Assembly (NCBI GenBank): GCA_026389025.1
Contig: JAPLIQ010000018.1
Location: 1-55,516, forward strand
DNA: 55,516 nucleotides
Source of the DNA: Candidatus Babelota bacterium
Lineage (GTDB): Bacteria > Babelota > Babeliae > Babelales > Chromulinivoraceae
Direction of reading: 5' to 3'
Below are positions 14,653 through 23,045 of this stretch, in pieces. The position numbers and the translations under genes are program-made. The notes below the pieces were generated by a model that saw only the letters and a list, made by a program, of their open reading frames with translations, did not search any database and had not been told where the DNA came from. Numbering within the stretch: the first letter of the stretch is position 1; each line of letters starts with the position of its first letter.

Positions 14653-16107
14653 ATGAAGCACACTCTAAACACAAAGATCACTGCTGTTTGCATTTTTGCA
14701 TTATTTCACACACCTTTTTTTCATGGACGACTTGATGGGCGACTCGTCTCGCCAGAAGAGCTTTTCGATCTCGCAATCGAAGCTCAAAAAGAAGAAGTTT
14801 GCTTGGACCCAACAAATGAAACTCGCTTTGTCAATCCAAAAAAACCAGTAACATTCATGGTTTACATGGCTGCTGATAACGACCTGAATTATTTCGCATG
14901 GAAAAATTTAAAACAAATGGAGCAGATAGGCTCAAACGAAAATATTTCAATTGTTGTACAACTCAATACTCCAGGAAATCAAAATCCAACCAAGCGTTAC
15001 GTTGTCAAAAAAGGTCGAAGACTTTTAGTGCAAGATGATAACAATCCAACACAAAAACTTAATAGCGGAAGCCCTCATACGCTTATAGATTTTGTAAAAT
15101 GGGCAGCAACTCATTACCCAGCAGACCAGTACGCTCTTATTTTATGGAACCATGGATCAGGCGATATCGATCCAAACTTTGCGCGCACCATTAATCCATG
15201 TGATCTTTTTTATGAAAATCCAATCGATAACATGCTAGAAATTGATAGAGGAACAAGCTACATGACGCTCATGTATCAAGCTGCGCTGCAAAATATTTTA
15301 TCCGAAGGCAAGCGTGGAATTTGCTTTGATGACACTTTCAAAAGCTATATCAACAATCAAGATTTAGAATTTGCGCTTCATGAAATCTGCACCAATGTTT
15401 TAGGTGGCAACAAATTAGGTATTTTAGGTTTTGATGCATGCCTCATGTCCATGATCGGGGTAGCATCTGTTGCAAAAAAATATGCTCAATACATGGTATC
15501 GTCTCAAGAAGTTGAGTATGGAACCGGCTGGAATTATGAATTAGTTCTCAAACCATTTTTACAACAAGCTCTAAGCTCAAGAGAGCTTGCACAAAGCATC
15601 GTTTTAGCGTACGAACAAAATTATAGTAAAATCATTAACGATTATACCATGTCAGCACTTGATTTAACACTGACTGAATCACTAGAAAAAAACATACATG
15701 AAGTTGCTACCTTGCTCCACGGGGCACTCAAAAACCAAAGCAACCACTGCGTCTCAGATATCTTGCGAAAGTGCAAATCAACCCAATATTGCACCTGTTT
15801 TGATGAGCCGAGCTACATTGACTTAGGTCACTTTTATCAAAACTTACTACAACACATTCCACACATACACATCAAAGACAGGCAAGACGAGGCAAGGCTC
15901 CAGGCAGACCTACGCAGCGCGATAACAACCGGGCTTGATACAATCACTTTATACGTCGTTGAAAACCGCGTAGGGGCAAAATTACGCAAGGCTCAGGGCA
16001 TCTCAATTTACTTTCCAGAGCACTCCATATCGCAAAATTATTTAAAGTCGCCTTTTGCGATATCAAACCATTGGAGTTTTCTGCTCTCGCGATACATCAT
16101 GGGATAA
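14653..16107 (+). CDS. Secreted clostripain-family (C11) cysteine protease
   Basis: This 484-residue protein has an N-terminal signal-like segment and the C11 core. TFMVYMAADNDLN opens the domain, the catalytic histidine lies in YALILWNHGSGD, and the catalytic cysteine in LGILGFDACLMSM, followed by VSSQEVEYGTGWNY. Clostripain relatives cleave after basic residues and are often secreted. The frame opens at a GTG at 14632, but AAGGAG sits just before the ATG at 14653, which begins a credible signal peptide. In a host-associated organism it could act on host or envelope proteins. It is the last gene before the candidate origin. Confidence 0.88.
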   Translation: MKHTLNTKITAVCIFALFHTPFFHGRLDGRLVSPEELFDLAIEAQKEEVCLDPTNETRFVNPKKPVTFMVYMAADNDLNYFAWKNLKQMEQIGSNENISIVVQLNTPGNQNPTKRYVVKKGRRLLVQDDNNPTQKLNSGSPHTLIDFVKWAATHYPADQYALILWNHGSGDIDPNFARTINPCDLFYENPIDNMLEIDRGTSYMTLMYQAALQNILSEGKRGICFDDTFKSYINNQDLEFALHEICTNVLGGNKLGILGFDACLMSMIGVASVAKKYAQYMVSSQEVEYGTGWNYELVLKPFLQQALSSRELAQSIVLAYEQNYSKIINDYTMSALDLTLTESLEKNIHEVATLLHGALKNQSNHCVSDILRKCKSTQYCTCFDEPSYIDLGHFYQNLLQHIPHIHIKDRQDEARLQADLRSAITTGLDTITLYVVENRVGAKLRKAQGISIYFPEHSISQNYLKSPFAISNHWSFLLSRYIMG

Positions 16108-16118
16108 AAATAAATCAA

Positions 16119-16171
16119 TGTGGATAACTGGTGGATAAGTGGTGGATAAGTGGTGGATAACTTGTGGATAA
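16119..16171 (-). repeat. Five tandem DnaA boxes with exact 11-bp period
   Basis: Boxes start at 16119, 16130, 16141, 16152 and 16163. The first and last are TGTGGATAA, the reverse complement of the consensus TTATCCACA; the middle three are GGTGGATAA, with one mismatch. All point the same way and are separated by two bases, placing each on nearly the same face of the helix. Confidence 0.85.
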
Positions 16172-16284
16172 CTCACCCCCCTATCCCCCACCCCTCCTCT
16201 AAAACAAGCTCCTAATGGACCCATTGAGACCAACAGCACTCCAATAAGCCCTCTAGGAGCGGACAAACGCACCACCCTCATGAG

Positions 16285-16383
16285 TTATCCACATAGTTAT
16301 CCACCAGTTATCCACATAGTTTTATTTTTAAAAAAGTCGATACAACCAACAAAAAGTGCCTGCTCGAGGGCGAGTTATCCACA
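16285..16383 (+). repeat. Four DnaA boxes in the opposite orientation
   Basis: TTATCCACA occurs at 16285-16293, 16308-16316 and 16375-16383, each extended to TTATCCACATAG. TTATCCACC lies at 16297-16305. The last one borders the triplets and AT-rich tract and would be the box that starts DnaA loading on the unwinding site. Confidence 0.85.
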
Positions 16384-16582
16384 TAGACACCCTTCACCTA
16401 TTACTATAAGATATAAATACTTATATATAATATTATTACTCTTGAGCTGAGCACACACCAAAAAGAGGTCTGGCATCTTTCCACTTTTCATTTTTATTTT
16501 TTTTGGTATTATATTTTATGTGTCTATCAAAAAATATCTCTAAGAAATTTGTAATTCTCAAAATCGGGGTCCTTGTTATAAA

Positions 16583-17647
16583 ATGTTAAATAAAGTTATT
16601 GCAGAGCTTGTTGATGAAAAAGGTTTGGATCAGGCTTCTCTTCAAAGTGTGATTTGCGAAGGCATTTTAGCAGCATTCTCTAAAAAATATCCCGAAGCAA
16701 TTTTGAGAGTTTCTGTGAATAAAAAAACAGAATCTATACTTGTTGAAGCTGAAAAAACGATCGTATCGAGCGTTGAAAATCCAAGTACGGAAATAACGCT
16801 TAAAAAAGCAGTAGTCCTGCAAAAGGGTGTTACTGTTGGCGATAAGATCTGGGTTCAGTTTGAAGAGCCAGTTGGACGTGTTGAGATTTTAAAAGCTCGT
16901 CAGGTTATAGCGGCAAAGCTGAAAGATATCGAAGCTCTTAGCATTTATGATGCTTTCAAGGACAAGCAAGGAACTATTGTGCAAGGTGTTGTTCATAAAC
17001 ACGAGCAAAATGGTACGCTTGTTACGCTCCGAGATACTCTAGCATTCCTACCAAGATCTTTATCTATTCCAACTGAAACGTATGTTACGGGTCGTCCGAT
17101 TCGTGCACTTCTTAAAACAGTTCATCAAGAACATCGTAGTACTGGTCAACTTATTCTAGACCGATCTTCTGCTGAGTTTTTAGCTCGTTTGCTTGAGTTA
17201 GAAATTCCAGAAGTTTATGATAAATTAATAGAAATTAAAGCTGTTGCTCGTCGCGCTGGCTATAAAAGCAAAGTGATCGTGGCTCAGAATGATCCGAATA
17301 TCGACCCTGTCGGCACATGCATAGGTGTTGGCGGTGGAAGAATTAAGCCAATCTTAAAAGAGTTGGACGGAGAGAAAATAGATATATTTTCATGGGGAAA
17401 TTCTAAAGAAGAGCTTGTTGCTCTTGCTTTGCGTCCTGCGGAAGTAAACAGAGTTGAATTGGTAGATGATAACAGGGCTCGTGCCTGGGTTAGTGACGAT
17501 CAGCGAGCGCTTGCAATTGGTAAACTTGGACAAAATATCGGCCTAGCTTCAGAGCTACTGGGTCTTGATATTGAGCTTGTCTCTTCTGGCCAGGGGCTTG
17601 AAGAAGTGAGTTTAGGTTCTAACGATACTTCAGAGTCAAATTTTTAA
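16583..17647 (+). CDS. nusA: Transcription termination/antitermination protein NusA
   Basis: NusA binds RNA polymerase and modulates pausing, termination and antitermination. The 354-residue protein has the N-terminal polymerase-binding domain (to about 125), an S1 domain (about 130-190, GTIVQGVVHKHEQNGTLVTL) and two KH domains. The conserved segments VARRAGYKSKVIV, DPVGTCIGVGGGRI and the C-terminal LAIGKLGQNIGLASELLG are present. It lacks the acidic C-terminal repeats of proteobacterial NusA, as many non-proteobacterial forms do. It is the first gene right of the candidate origin and is followed 29 bases later by infB. Confidence 0.94.
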   Translation: MLNKVIAELVDEKGLDQASLQSVICEGILAAFSKKYPEAILRVSVNKKTESILVEAEKTIVSSVENPSTEITLKKAVVLQKGVTVGDKIWVQFEEPVGRVEILKARQVIAAKLKDIEALSIYDAFKDKQGTIVQGVVHKHEQNGTLVTLRDTLAFLPRSLSIPTETYVTGRPIRALLKTVHQEHRSTGQLILDRSSAEFLARLLELEIPEVYDKLIEIKAVARRAGYKSKVIVAQNDPNIDPVGTCIGVGGGRIKPILKELDGEKIDIFSWGNSKEELVALALRPAEVNRVELVDDNRARAWVSDDQRALAIGKLGQNIGLASELLGLDIELVSSGQGLEEVSLGSNDTSESNF

Positions 17648-17676
17648 GTTTTTGCTATTTATAGAGTTGTTGGTTG

Positions 17677-19572
17677 ATGCGAATTAAAGATTTTTCTATT
17701 CAGTTTGGTGTCTCAGTCAGTGAGCTTGTTGCTATTTTAAAAGAGCGTAAAGCTGGTTCATATGGAGAAGACTTTGTTTTAAGCAATGATCAGCTAGGTT
17801 TTTTAAGAAAACGATTCAATCATGTTGAATTTGTTAAACCTTTTAGTCATGGACTTGCAGCACAAGAAAAAGTTGTTGTGCAAGATATGACAGTTGGCGA
17901 ACTTGCAAATCGTTTAAAATGTTCAGTTGCTGGATTAATTCTTCAGTTGTTAAAACGTGGAATACTGGCAAATAAAAATCAAATTGTAAAAAAAGAGAAA
18001 ATTACTCCGTTCCTTACGGACTTAGGCGTTCCTTTTGAAGAATTTAAAAATGATACAGAAGATGTGCTTGAAAAATTTATAGAAGCAAAAATTTCTTCTG
18101 GAGCAGAGCGTCGATTGCCAACGGTTGCCGTTGTTGGTCACGTTGATCATGGTAAAACTACACTGCTTGATTTCATTCGCAAAGCACGCGTTGCTGAAGG
18201 CGAAAAAGGCGGAATTACACAACATGTTGCTGCATACGAAGTAGTTACCAAGCATGGAAATTTAGTATTCTTAGACACACCTGGTCACGAAGCATTTTCT
18301 TTGATGCGTGAACGTGGTGTTTTAATAGCAGATTTGGTTGTTTTAGTTGTTGCGCTTGATGATGGCGTAAGGCCACAAACAATAGAATCTATCAAAGCTA
18401 TAAAAAGCTTTGGTGCGACAACTGTTGTTGCTCTTAATAAAATTGATAAAGTTTCACCAGACAGAATTGATATTGTAAAACGTCAATTAACTGATCAAGG
18501 GTTATTGCCTGATGATTGGGGCGGAGAAACTCCGTATGTTGCAATTTCTGGCAAAACAGGCCAAGGCGTTGATGATTTATTAGAAGTAATTCGTCTGCAA
18601 GCTGATATCCTTGATTTAAAAACTAGCTCAACTGAGAATGCTCGTGGATTTGTTTTAGAATCTCGCATTGAGCATGGTCGAGGAGCTGTTGCAACAGTTA
18701 TTTTACAACGCGGTACAATTTCTCGTGGTGATCATTTTGTCTGTGGTTCTACCTATGGCAAAGTTAGTTCAATGAAAAACTACCTTGGAAAAAATATTGA
18801 AAGCGCTGGTCCTTCTGTACCAGCACAGATAGCAGGATTTTCTGCTCTCGCTATGCCAGGAGATATCTTTGAGTTTGTCTCAGATGCTATGGCAGTAAAA
18901 AAACATAAAAACATTCAAGTAAGATCAATTACTGACGCTACAAAAGGTGGTCAAGAAAAAATTGAGGGTGAAGGCGGAATTAATGTTATTTTGAAAGCGA
19001 GCACAATTCTTTCAAAAGAAGCACTTATCAATAGCATCACAAAGCTCAACCTTGAACAGCCGGAAAAAATAAAAATTGTTGATGTTGGCGTTGGTGATAT
19101 CAATGAAAACAACATAGAGCTTGCAACTACAACTGGATCTATTGTTTACGGACTTGGTGTCAAAGTTAACAAAGGCGTTAGTAACGCAGTTAAAAAAGAT
19201 GTCGTAATTAAAACCTTTGATATTATTTACAAGCTGATTGATGACGCAAAAGAAGCTGTCCTTAAGAGCCATGTAAGAAAAGTTGAAGAAAAATTATTGG
19301 GCGTTGCTCGCGTTAAAGCGATCTTTAAAATTAAATCGGTAGGTACTGTTGCTGGTGCTGCTGTTGAAAGTGGACAACTTTTACAGGGCGGCAAAGTTAA
19401 AATATATCGCGATAAAGAAGTTGTTGGTCGTGGCGTTATTAGAACGCTTCAAAAAGATCGCAATAAGGTTTTATCGGTCCCAGAAGGAAGCGATTGCGCT
19501 TTTGCTGTTGACGGTTTTTCTGCTTGGAAAAATGGCGACGTTGTTCAGCACATTATGGAAATCATTACATAA
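17677..19572 (+). CDS. infB: Translation initiation factor IF-2
   Basis: IF-2 is the GTPase that places initiator tRNA on the ribosome. The 631-residue protein has a short N-terminal region with an IF2_N-like segment, then the G domain: G1 GHVDHGKTT (about residues 154-162), GGITQHV, G3 DTPGHEAF, G4 NKID, and G5 SGKTG. Domains II to IV follow, and the C-terminal domain ends in GFSAWKNGDVVQHI. The N-terminal linker is shorter than in E. coli. The ATG at 17677 is preferred to the TTG directly before it. The gene is coupled to nusA in the usual nusA-infB order. Confidence 0.95.
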   Translation: MRIKDFSIQFGVSVSELVAILKERKAGSYGEDFVLSNDQLGFLRKRFNHVEFVKPFSHGLAAQEKVVVQDMTVGELANRLKCSVAGLILQLLKRGILANKNQIVKKEKITPFLTDLGVPFEEFKNDTEDVLEKFIEAKISSGAERRLPTVAVVGHVDHGKTTLLDFIRKARVAEGEKGGITQHVAAYEVVTKHGNLVFLDTPGHEAFSLMRERGVLIADLVVLVVALDDGVRPQTIESIKAIKSFGATTVVALNKIDKVSPDRIDIVKRQLTDQGLLPDDWGGETPYVAISGKTGQGVDDLLEVIRLQADILDLKTSSTENARGFVLESRIEHGRGAVATVILQRGTISRGDHFVCGSTYGKVSSMKNYLGKNIESAGPSVPAQIAGFSALAMPGDIFEFVSDAMAVKKHKNIQVRSITDATKGGQEKIEGEGGINVILKASTILSKEALINSITKLNLEQPEKIKIVDVGVGDINENNIELATTTGSIVYGLGVKVNKGVSNAVKKDVVIKTFDIIYKLIDDAKEAVLKSHVRKVEEKLLGVARVKAIFKIKSVGTVAGAAVESGQLLQGGKVKIYRDKEVVGRGVIRTLQKDRNKVLSVPEGSDCAFAVDGFSAWKNGDVVQHIMEIIT

Positions 19573-19696
19573 CTGTCGTAAGCCTTGTTGCTTTCGTGCA
19601 ATTTTGTTGCACAAGAGTTAAAACGTATGCCTGTAGCAGCATTTTCTTTGTTGTTGCAAAACAGAATGAAACTTTTTTTTGTCATCATGAATTTGA

Positions 19697-19731
19697 GGAG
19701 ATAGTATAACAACTGTCTCCTTCCTTTTTTT
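19697..19731 (+). terminator. Rho-independent terminator of nusA-infB
   Basis: A 9-bp stem (19697-19705 with 19712-19720, one T-G pair) with a 6-base loop is followed by TTCC and seven Ts. Classic form, 125 bases after the infB stop. Confidence 0.85.
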
Positions 19732-19767
19732 GATAGTAAGGTAGTATGGTTGGAGAACTGCTTATTG

Positions 19768-19828
19768 TCGATGGTGGTGTTTGCTCTTTTTGGTTAGGGG
19801 GCATTAGAATCCACCATCGATTTTTTTT
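19768..19828 (+). terminator. Second hairpin plus T8 tract; possible small RNA 3' end
   Basis: A perfect 10-bp stem (19768-19777 with 19811-19820) encloses a 33-base loop and is followed by eight Ts. It comes after the strong terminator at 19697-19731, so it may end a separate short transcript starting near 19732. The loop shows no known RNA family. Confidence 0.5.
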
Positions 19829-19850
19829 GTTTAATTCGACAACGTTAGTT

Positions 19851-19880
19851 GTCGTCCCAGGCTTGAACTGGGATCCAGCG
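19851..19880. repeat. Palindromic repeat, copy 1 (intergenic)
   Basis: About 30 bases with the form GTCNTCC..GG.CTTG..C..GGATCCAGC. It matches copies at 38761-38792 and 50270-50301 at most positions, including the central CTTG and the GGATC arm. This copy lies between the infB terminators and nfo. Confidence 0.75.
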
Positions 19881-19894
19881 TTGAAATCTCCTTG

Positions 19895-20758
19895 TTAATC
19901 GTTGAAATAATCTCTCAAGGTAGCAAGATTTTTTTTGTTATCTTCTAGTCCATGTTCTTGTGGTGTTTCTAAAATCTTTGGAATATTAGCAAATTTTTTA
20001 TCTTTCATAAGAAGTGTAAATGCTGTCGCTCCAATCTTTCCTTTTCCGATATGCTCATGTCTATCCACTTTTGCTCCTAACTCTTTTTTTGAATCATTGA
20101 CGTGAAAAGCTTTGAGTTTTTCTAGGCCAATTGTCCCGTCAAAGTTTTCCCACATTTTTTTATAAGAAGCAGGAGTATCAAACGTGTATCCAGAGGCAAA
20201 AGCATGACAAGTATCAAAGCACACTCCGATATATTTTTTATGATCAATGTGTTTGATAATGGTTGCTAGTTGCTCAAAGGTGTATCCAAGCACAGATCCT
20301 TGTCCAGCCATTGTTTCCAAGAGAAGCGTTACGTGTTTAGGCTGCGCTTTTTCTAAAGCTTTGTTGATTTGATCTGCTATAAAAACAAGAGACTCCTCCT
20401 CATCTTTAGTATTCATGGTTCCTGGATGCAGAACGAGATATGGAATTTTTAATGCATCGCAGCGTTGCAATTCATCAACAAGTGCATGCACAGACTTTTC
20501 TACTGTTTCAGGAGTCGTTGAACCAAGGTTTATCAAATAAGCTGCATGAGCAACAACGACTCGCACCTGTGAGTTTTTCTGTTGCGCTGTAAACGAGTCA
20601 ATATCATTTTGTGTGATTGGTTTTGCTTTCCACTGACGATTGCTTTTGGTAAAAATTTGAATGCAGGTTGCGCCTATTTCTTCTCCCTGAGTAATAGCTT
20701 TATCAAATCCTCCAGCAATTGAAACATGAGCGCCAATTAAAAGAGTTTCTTTTTTCAT
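19895..20758 (-). CDS. nfo: Endonuclease IV (AP endonuclease)
   Basis: This zinc enzyme cuts DNA 5' of abasic sites in base excision repair. The 287-residue sequence has the TIM-barrel motifs in order: IGAHVSIAGG, RVVVAHAAYLINL, LVLHPG (metal ligand His), LLLETMAGQG (Glu), GVCFDTCHAFASGY (Asp and His), FHVNDSKKELGAKVDRHEHIGKG (the ND/DRHEHIG signature) and a final LETP. All expected metal ligands appear present. It starts at an ATG in a 154-base divergent gap shared with the first outer-membrane protein gene. Part of its 5' end was copied in the tandem duplication downstream (see 20741-25013). Confidence 0.95.
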   Translation of the reverse strand: MKKETLLIGAHVSIAGGFDKAITQGEEIGATCIQIFTKSNRQWKAKPITQNDIDSFTAQQKNSQVRVVVAHAAYLINLGSTTPETVEKSVHALVDELQRCDALKIPYLVLHPGTMNTKDEEESLVFIADQINKALEKAQPKHVTLLLETMAGQGSVLGYTFEQLATIIKHIDHKKYIGVCFDTCHAFASGYTFDTPASYKKMWENFDGTIGLEKLKAFHVNDSKKELGAKVDRHEHIGKGKIGATAFTLLMKDKKFANIPKILETPQEHGLEDNKKNLATLRDYFND

Positions 20759-20823
20759 TAAGGTCCTTGGTTGTTTGATGGTTAAAAATCATGATTAAAT
20801 CGAGCAAGTCGCAGTATATTTGT

Positions 20824-20852
20824 TTGACAAAAATGCTGTTTTTGTCCATAGT
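20824..20852 (+). promoter_or_regulatory. Promoter and palindromic operator of first porin-like gene
   Basis: TTGACA at 20824-20829 and CATAGT at 20847-20852 are spaced by 17 bases. Overlapping the -35 and spacer is a perfect palindrome with 8-base arms (GACAAAAA/TTTTTGTC, 20826-20846), a candidate repressor site. Confidence 0.6.
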
Positions 20853-20912
20853 TATAAACAACGTTTTACCATATCTATCAGAAAAAAATCTTAATTTTTT
20901 GGATAAAGTTCT

Positions 20913-22871
20913 ATGAAGTTTTTCACACTCAATTATTCTCAACGGTTTCTAATAATTTCTTACTTCTTTTTTGGTATATCATTAGCCGCTGACGGCGAAA
21001 AAAACAATCTAGCTAAAAGACTTCAAGTAAAATCACAAGACATTACCTTTATATTCGGCGGAAAATACAAGCAAGAGTATTTCGGGGCGAGTAATTTATC
21101 ATTCTTTAATAGTAAAGTTCAAACTGATTCATCATCATATTTGCGAAGTACCGCTGATTATTTTGCAGATATTATTTATGGAGACATTTCAAGGCCTCGA
21201 ATTATGTTTCATGATACCTTGCGATTTCGTTATCGATGGGGCGGCACTACAGAAGTAGAATCGTTTGATGGTATTGTTGATGTTGGCGGAATAACAGTTA
21301 TAAAAGAAGGCACTAGTTCAAACAAACATTTGATGTGGACGCGTGAAGCTTGGGTAAAGTTTGCGATAGGCAATCTTGATTATCCGAACAATAATTTTAT
21401 ACAACTTGGGCTGTTGGATTATCAGGTCGGTCGTGGTATTAGCTTTGGTCCGGCATATGACGTTGCAGGATTTTTAGGATTTGCTCCTGGTTATTCAATT
21501 AATCAATTCGCGCCAGCAATCCTTTTTAATTTAAATCCAATTGTTGAGACATACGACTGTCAATTTTATGCAGCAATTATTGAAAACACCAATGCTTTTT
21601 ATGCTGACAATAGTGAACTCATTCGTCAGAGTGAAATTGGCAGTTGTCCACAACGTGGCACCGCACGTCAGTCTTATGTAGCTTTAATAAATAACAAGCT
21701 TAAACTTTTAAATGGTGTAAGCCATAAATTACATCTTGAGCCATACATTGTGTACCAATCAACTCTTGATCAAGCCATAGAATTTGCTAATGATGTTGAC
21801 TTAGATTTAACAACATATGGTTGCGCTGTTGAATCAGTGTGTGGTCGATTTAATTTCGGAGGAGAAGCTGCTATTAATACAGGTCAGACCGATGTTAAGC
21901 CGTGGGATAGAAACATTATAATCCCTGGAAGAAATGATCAAGGTTTTGTTACAGCTCAATATACAAAAGTTTTTGTGGACGATCCAAGCACAACCAACTT
22001 TCCAAGACTTGCATATGTAACTGAGGCTAATGCCGCAGCTATTAAAAATTCGCCAAGAGATCCAAGTTTGAATGGAAAAGAAATTGGAACTAATTTATTT
22101 AACCAAGTTGATATTACCGCAAGTCCAGCGGTAACTCCAACACCGTATAAAAATTTATATAATTCTTTTGATCGTTTTAGGCCGCGAGAAAGAATATTTT
22201 TTAAAGGATACTTTTTTGTAGCGGATGCTTCTTATCAGTTTATTGAAAAAGTTTTAACTGGTTCTGTGGGTGTTGGGTACGCTTCTGGTCATATTGACCC
22301 ACAAACAGACGCGAACAAGATGACATCAAATCAGCTTATGAATAGGCAGTATGGAGGATTTATACCGTTGCAATCTGCATATCAAGGAACAAGGCTTTCT
22401 CACTTAGTTATTTTTAACTTAGGGGTTCCTCGTTTTAATGTAAGAAATCCAAGCGCAGAATTAATAAATGCTAATGTCATTAAATACTCTCAGCCCGACG
22501 GAATAAACGAAATGACCAACATTGCATTTTTTGGATCACGATTTAGCTGGAATGTTCAGTCGCTTAAAGCTTATAAGTTTAACATTGCGCCAAACTTGAT
22601 TGGGTATTGGGCGCCAGAACCAGCAGAGTTTGTAGTTTCGCCAAAAGGTGTGCTTCCAGAAAGAACAATTGCTGCAGGTAATTATATTGGCACAGAACTT
22701 TCTGTACAAATTGCAGCATATTTTTATGATAAAATAAAATTAGAAGGCTATGTTGGTATGGTTGCGCCGGGGCAATATTATACAGATTTATGTGGCTCTC
22801 CTCTTGGAGGAGAAGTTACTGGCGATGACGTAGGGTATGTTGCTAACTTTGGTTTAGTGTACGCTTTCTAA
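20913..22871 (+). CDS. Porin-like outer-membrane beta-barrel protein, copy A
   Basis: This 652-residue protein has a signal peptide (cleavage near residue 25) and alternating strand-like segments throughout, such as FHDTLRFRYRW, LMWTREAWVKFAIG, FIQLGLLDYQVGRGISFG and a C-terminal strand GYVANFGLVYAF ending in phenylalanine, the usual recognition signal for barrel assembly. The glycine/aromatic style recalls large export-type porins such as the alginate-export family, but this is only a resemblance. The 130-270 region is best conserved between the two copies; loops such as the segment around DITASPAVTPTP differ. The promoter and operator are conserved with copy B. The substrate is unknown; general uptake of solutes from a host is plausible. 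Confidence 0.8.
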   Translation: MKFFTLNYSQRFLIISYFFFGISLAADGEKNNLAKRLQVKSQDITFIFGGKYKQEYFGASNLSFFNSKVQTDSSSYLRSTADYFADIIYGDISRPRIMFHDTLRFRYRWGGTTEVESFDGIVDVGGITVIKEGTSSNKHLMWTREAWVKFAIGNLDYPNNNFIQLGLLDYQVGRGISFGPAYDVAGFLGFAPGYSINQFAPAILFNLNPIVETYDCQFYAAIIENTNAFYADNSELIRQSEIGSCPQRGTARQSYVALINNKLKLLNGVSHKLHLEPYIVYQSTLDQAIEFANDVDLDLTTYGCAVESVCGRFNFGGEAAINTGQTDVKPWDRNIIIPGRNDQGFVTAQYTKVFVDDPSTTNFPRLAYVTEANAAAIKNSPRDPSLNGKEIGTNLFNQVDITASPAVTPTPYKNLYNSFDRFRPRERIFFKGYFFVADASYQFIEKVLTGSVGVGYASGHIDPQTDANKMTSNQLMNRQYGGFIPLQSAYQGTRLSHLVIFNLGVPRFNVRNPSAELINANVIKYSQPDGINEMTNIAFFGSRFSWNVQSLKAYKFNIAPNLIGYWAPEPAEFVVSPKGVLPERTIAAGNYIGTELSVQIAAYFYDKIKLEGYVGMVAPGQYYTDLCGSPLGGEVTGDDVGYVANFGLVYAF

Positions 22872-22957
22872 AAAAGATTTTTCTTTTTTCATCAAGATCC
22901 TTGGTTGTTTGATAGTTAAAAATCATCATTAAGACGAGCAAAGTACAGTCTATTTGT

Positions 22958-22986
22958 TTGACAAAAATGCTGTTTTTGTGGATAGT
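22958..22986 (+). promoter_or_regulatory. Duplicated promoter of second porin-like gene
   Basis: TTGACA at 22958-22963 and GATAGT at 22981-22986 are 17 bases apart, as in copy A. The spacer palindrome is kept with 7-base arms (one outer base changed), which supports a functional operator. Confidence 0.6.
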
Positions 22987-23045
22987 ATAAACAACGTTGT
23001 ACCATATCTATCAAAAAAAATTCTTAATTTTTTGGATAAAGTTCT

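Larger units (their letters stand above)
16112..16440. other. oriC: Candidate chromosomal origin of replication (oriC)
   Basis: The 475-base gap between the protease gene and nusA has no gene. It holds nine DnaA-box-like 9-mers: five in one orientation at 16119-16171 and four in the other at 16285-16383. Immediately right of the last box (16375-16383) come a C-rich spacer, the triplets CTA TTA CTA at 16398-16406 matching the DnaA-trio pattern, and an AT-only-like tract to about 16440 that could be the unwinding element. This order (box, GC-rich spacer, trios, AT-rich) matches the basal unwinding system described for Bacillus subtilis. dnaA, dnaN, rpmH and rnpA are not here. The call rests on motifs only; GC skew was not computed. 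Confidence 0.72.
19573..19894. other. Gene-free stretch after infB
   Basis: This 322-base gap between convergent infB and nfo contains two terminator-like hairpins (19697-19731 and 19768-19828), a short inverted repeat (GTGCAA...TTGCAC) just after infB, and a palindromic repeat copy at 19851-19880 next to a second small hairpin, CGACAAC/GTTGTCG. No tRNA fold and no credible small ORF was found. Confidence 0.7.

Noticed and set aside
16063-16281. 72-codon minus-strand ORF with a repeated HHLSTTYPPVIH-like pattern
   Set aside because: The repeat is only the translation of the DnaA-box array; it overlaps the protease gene end and has no credible ribosome site.
19811-19822. GAATCCACCA resembling a tRNA 3' end
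   Set aside because: No cloverleaf can be folded upstream; the bases pair with 19768-19777 as a hairpin.
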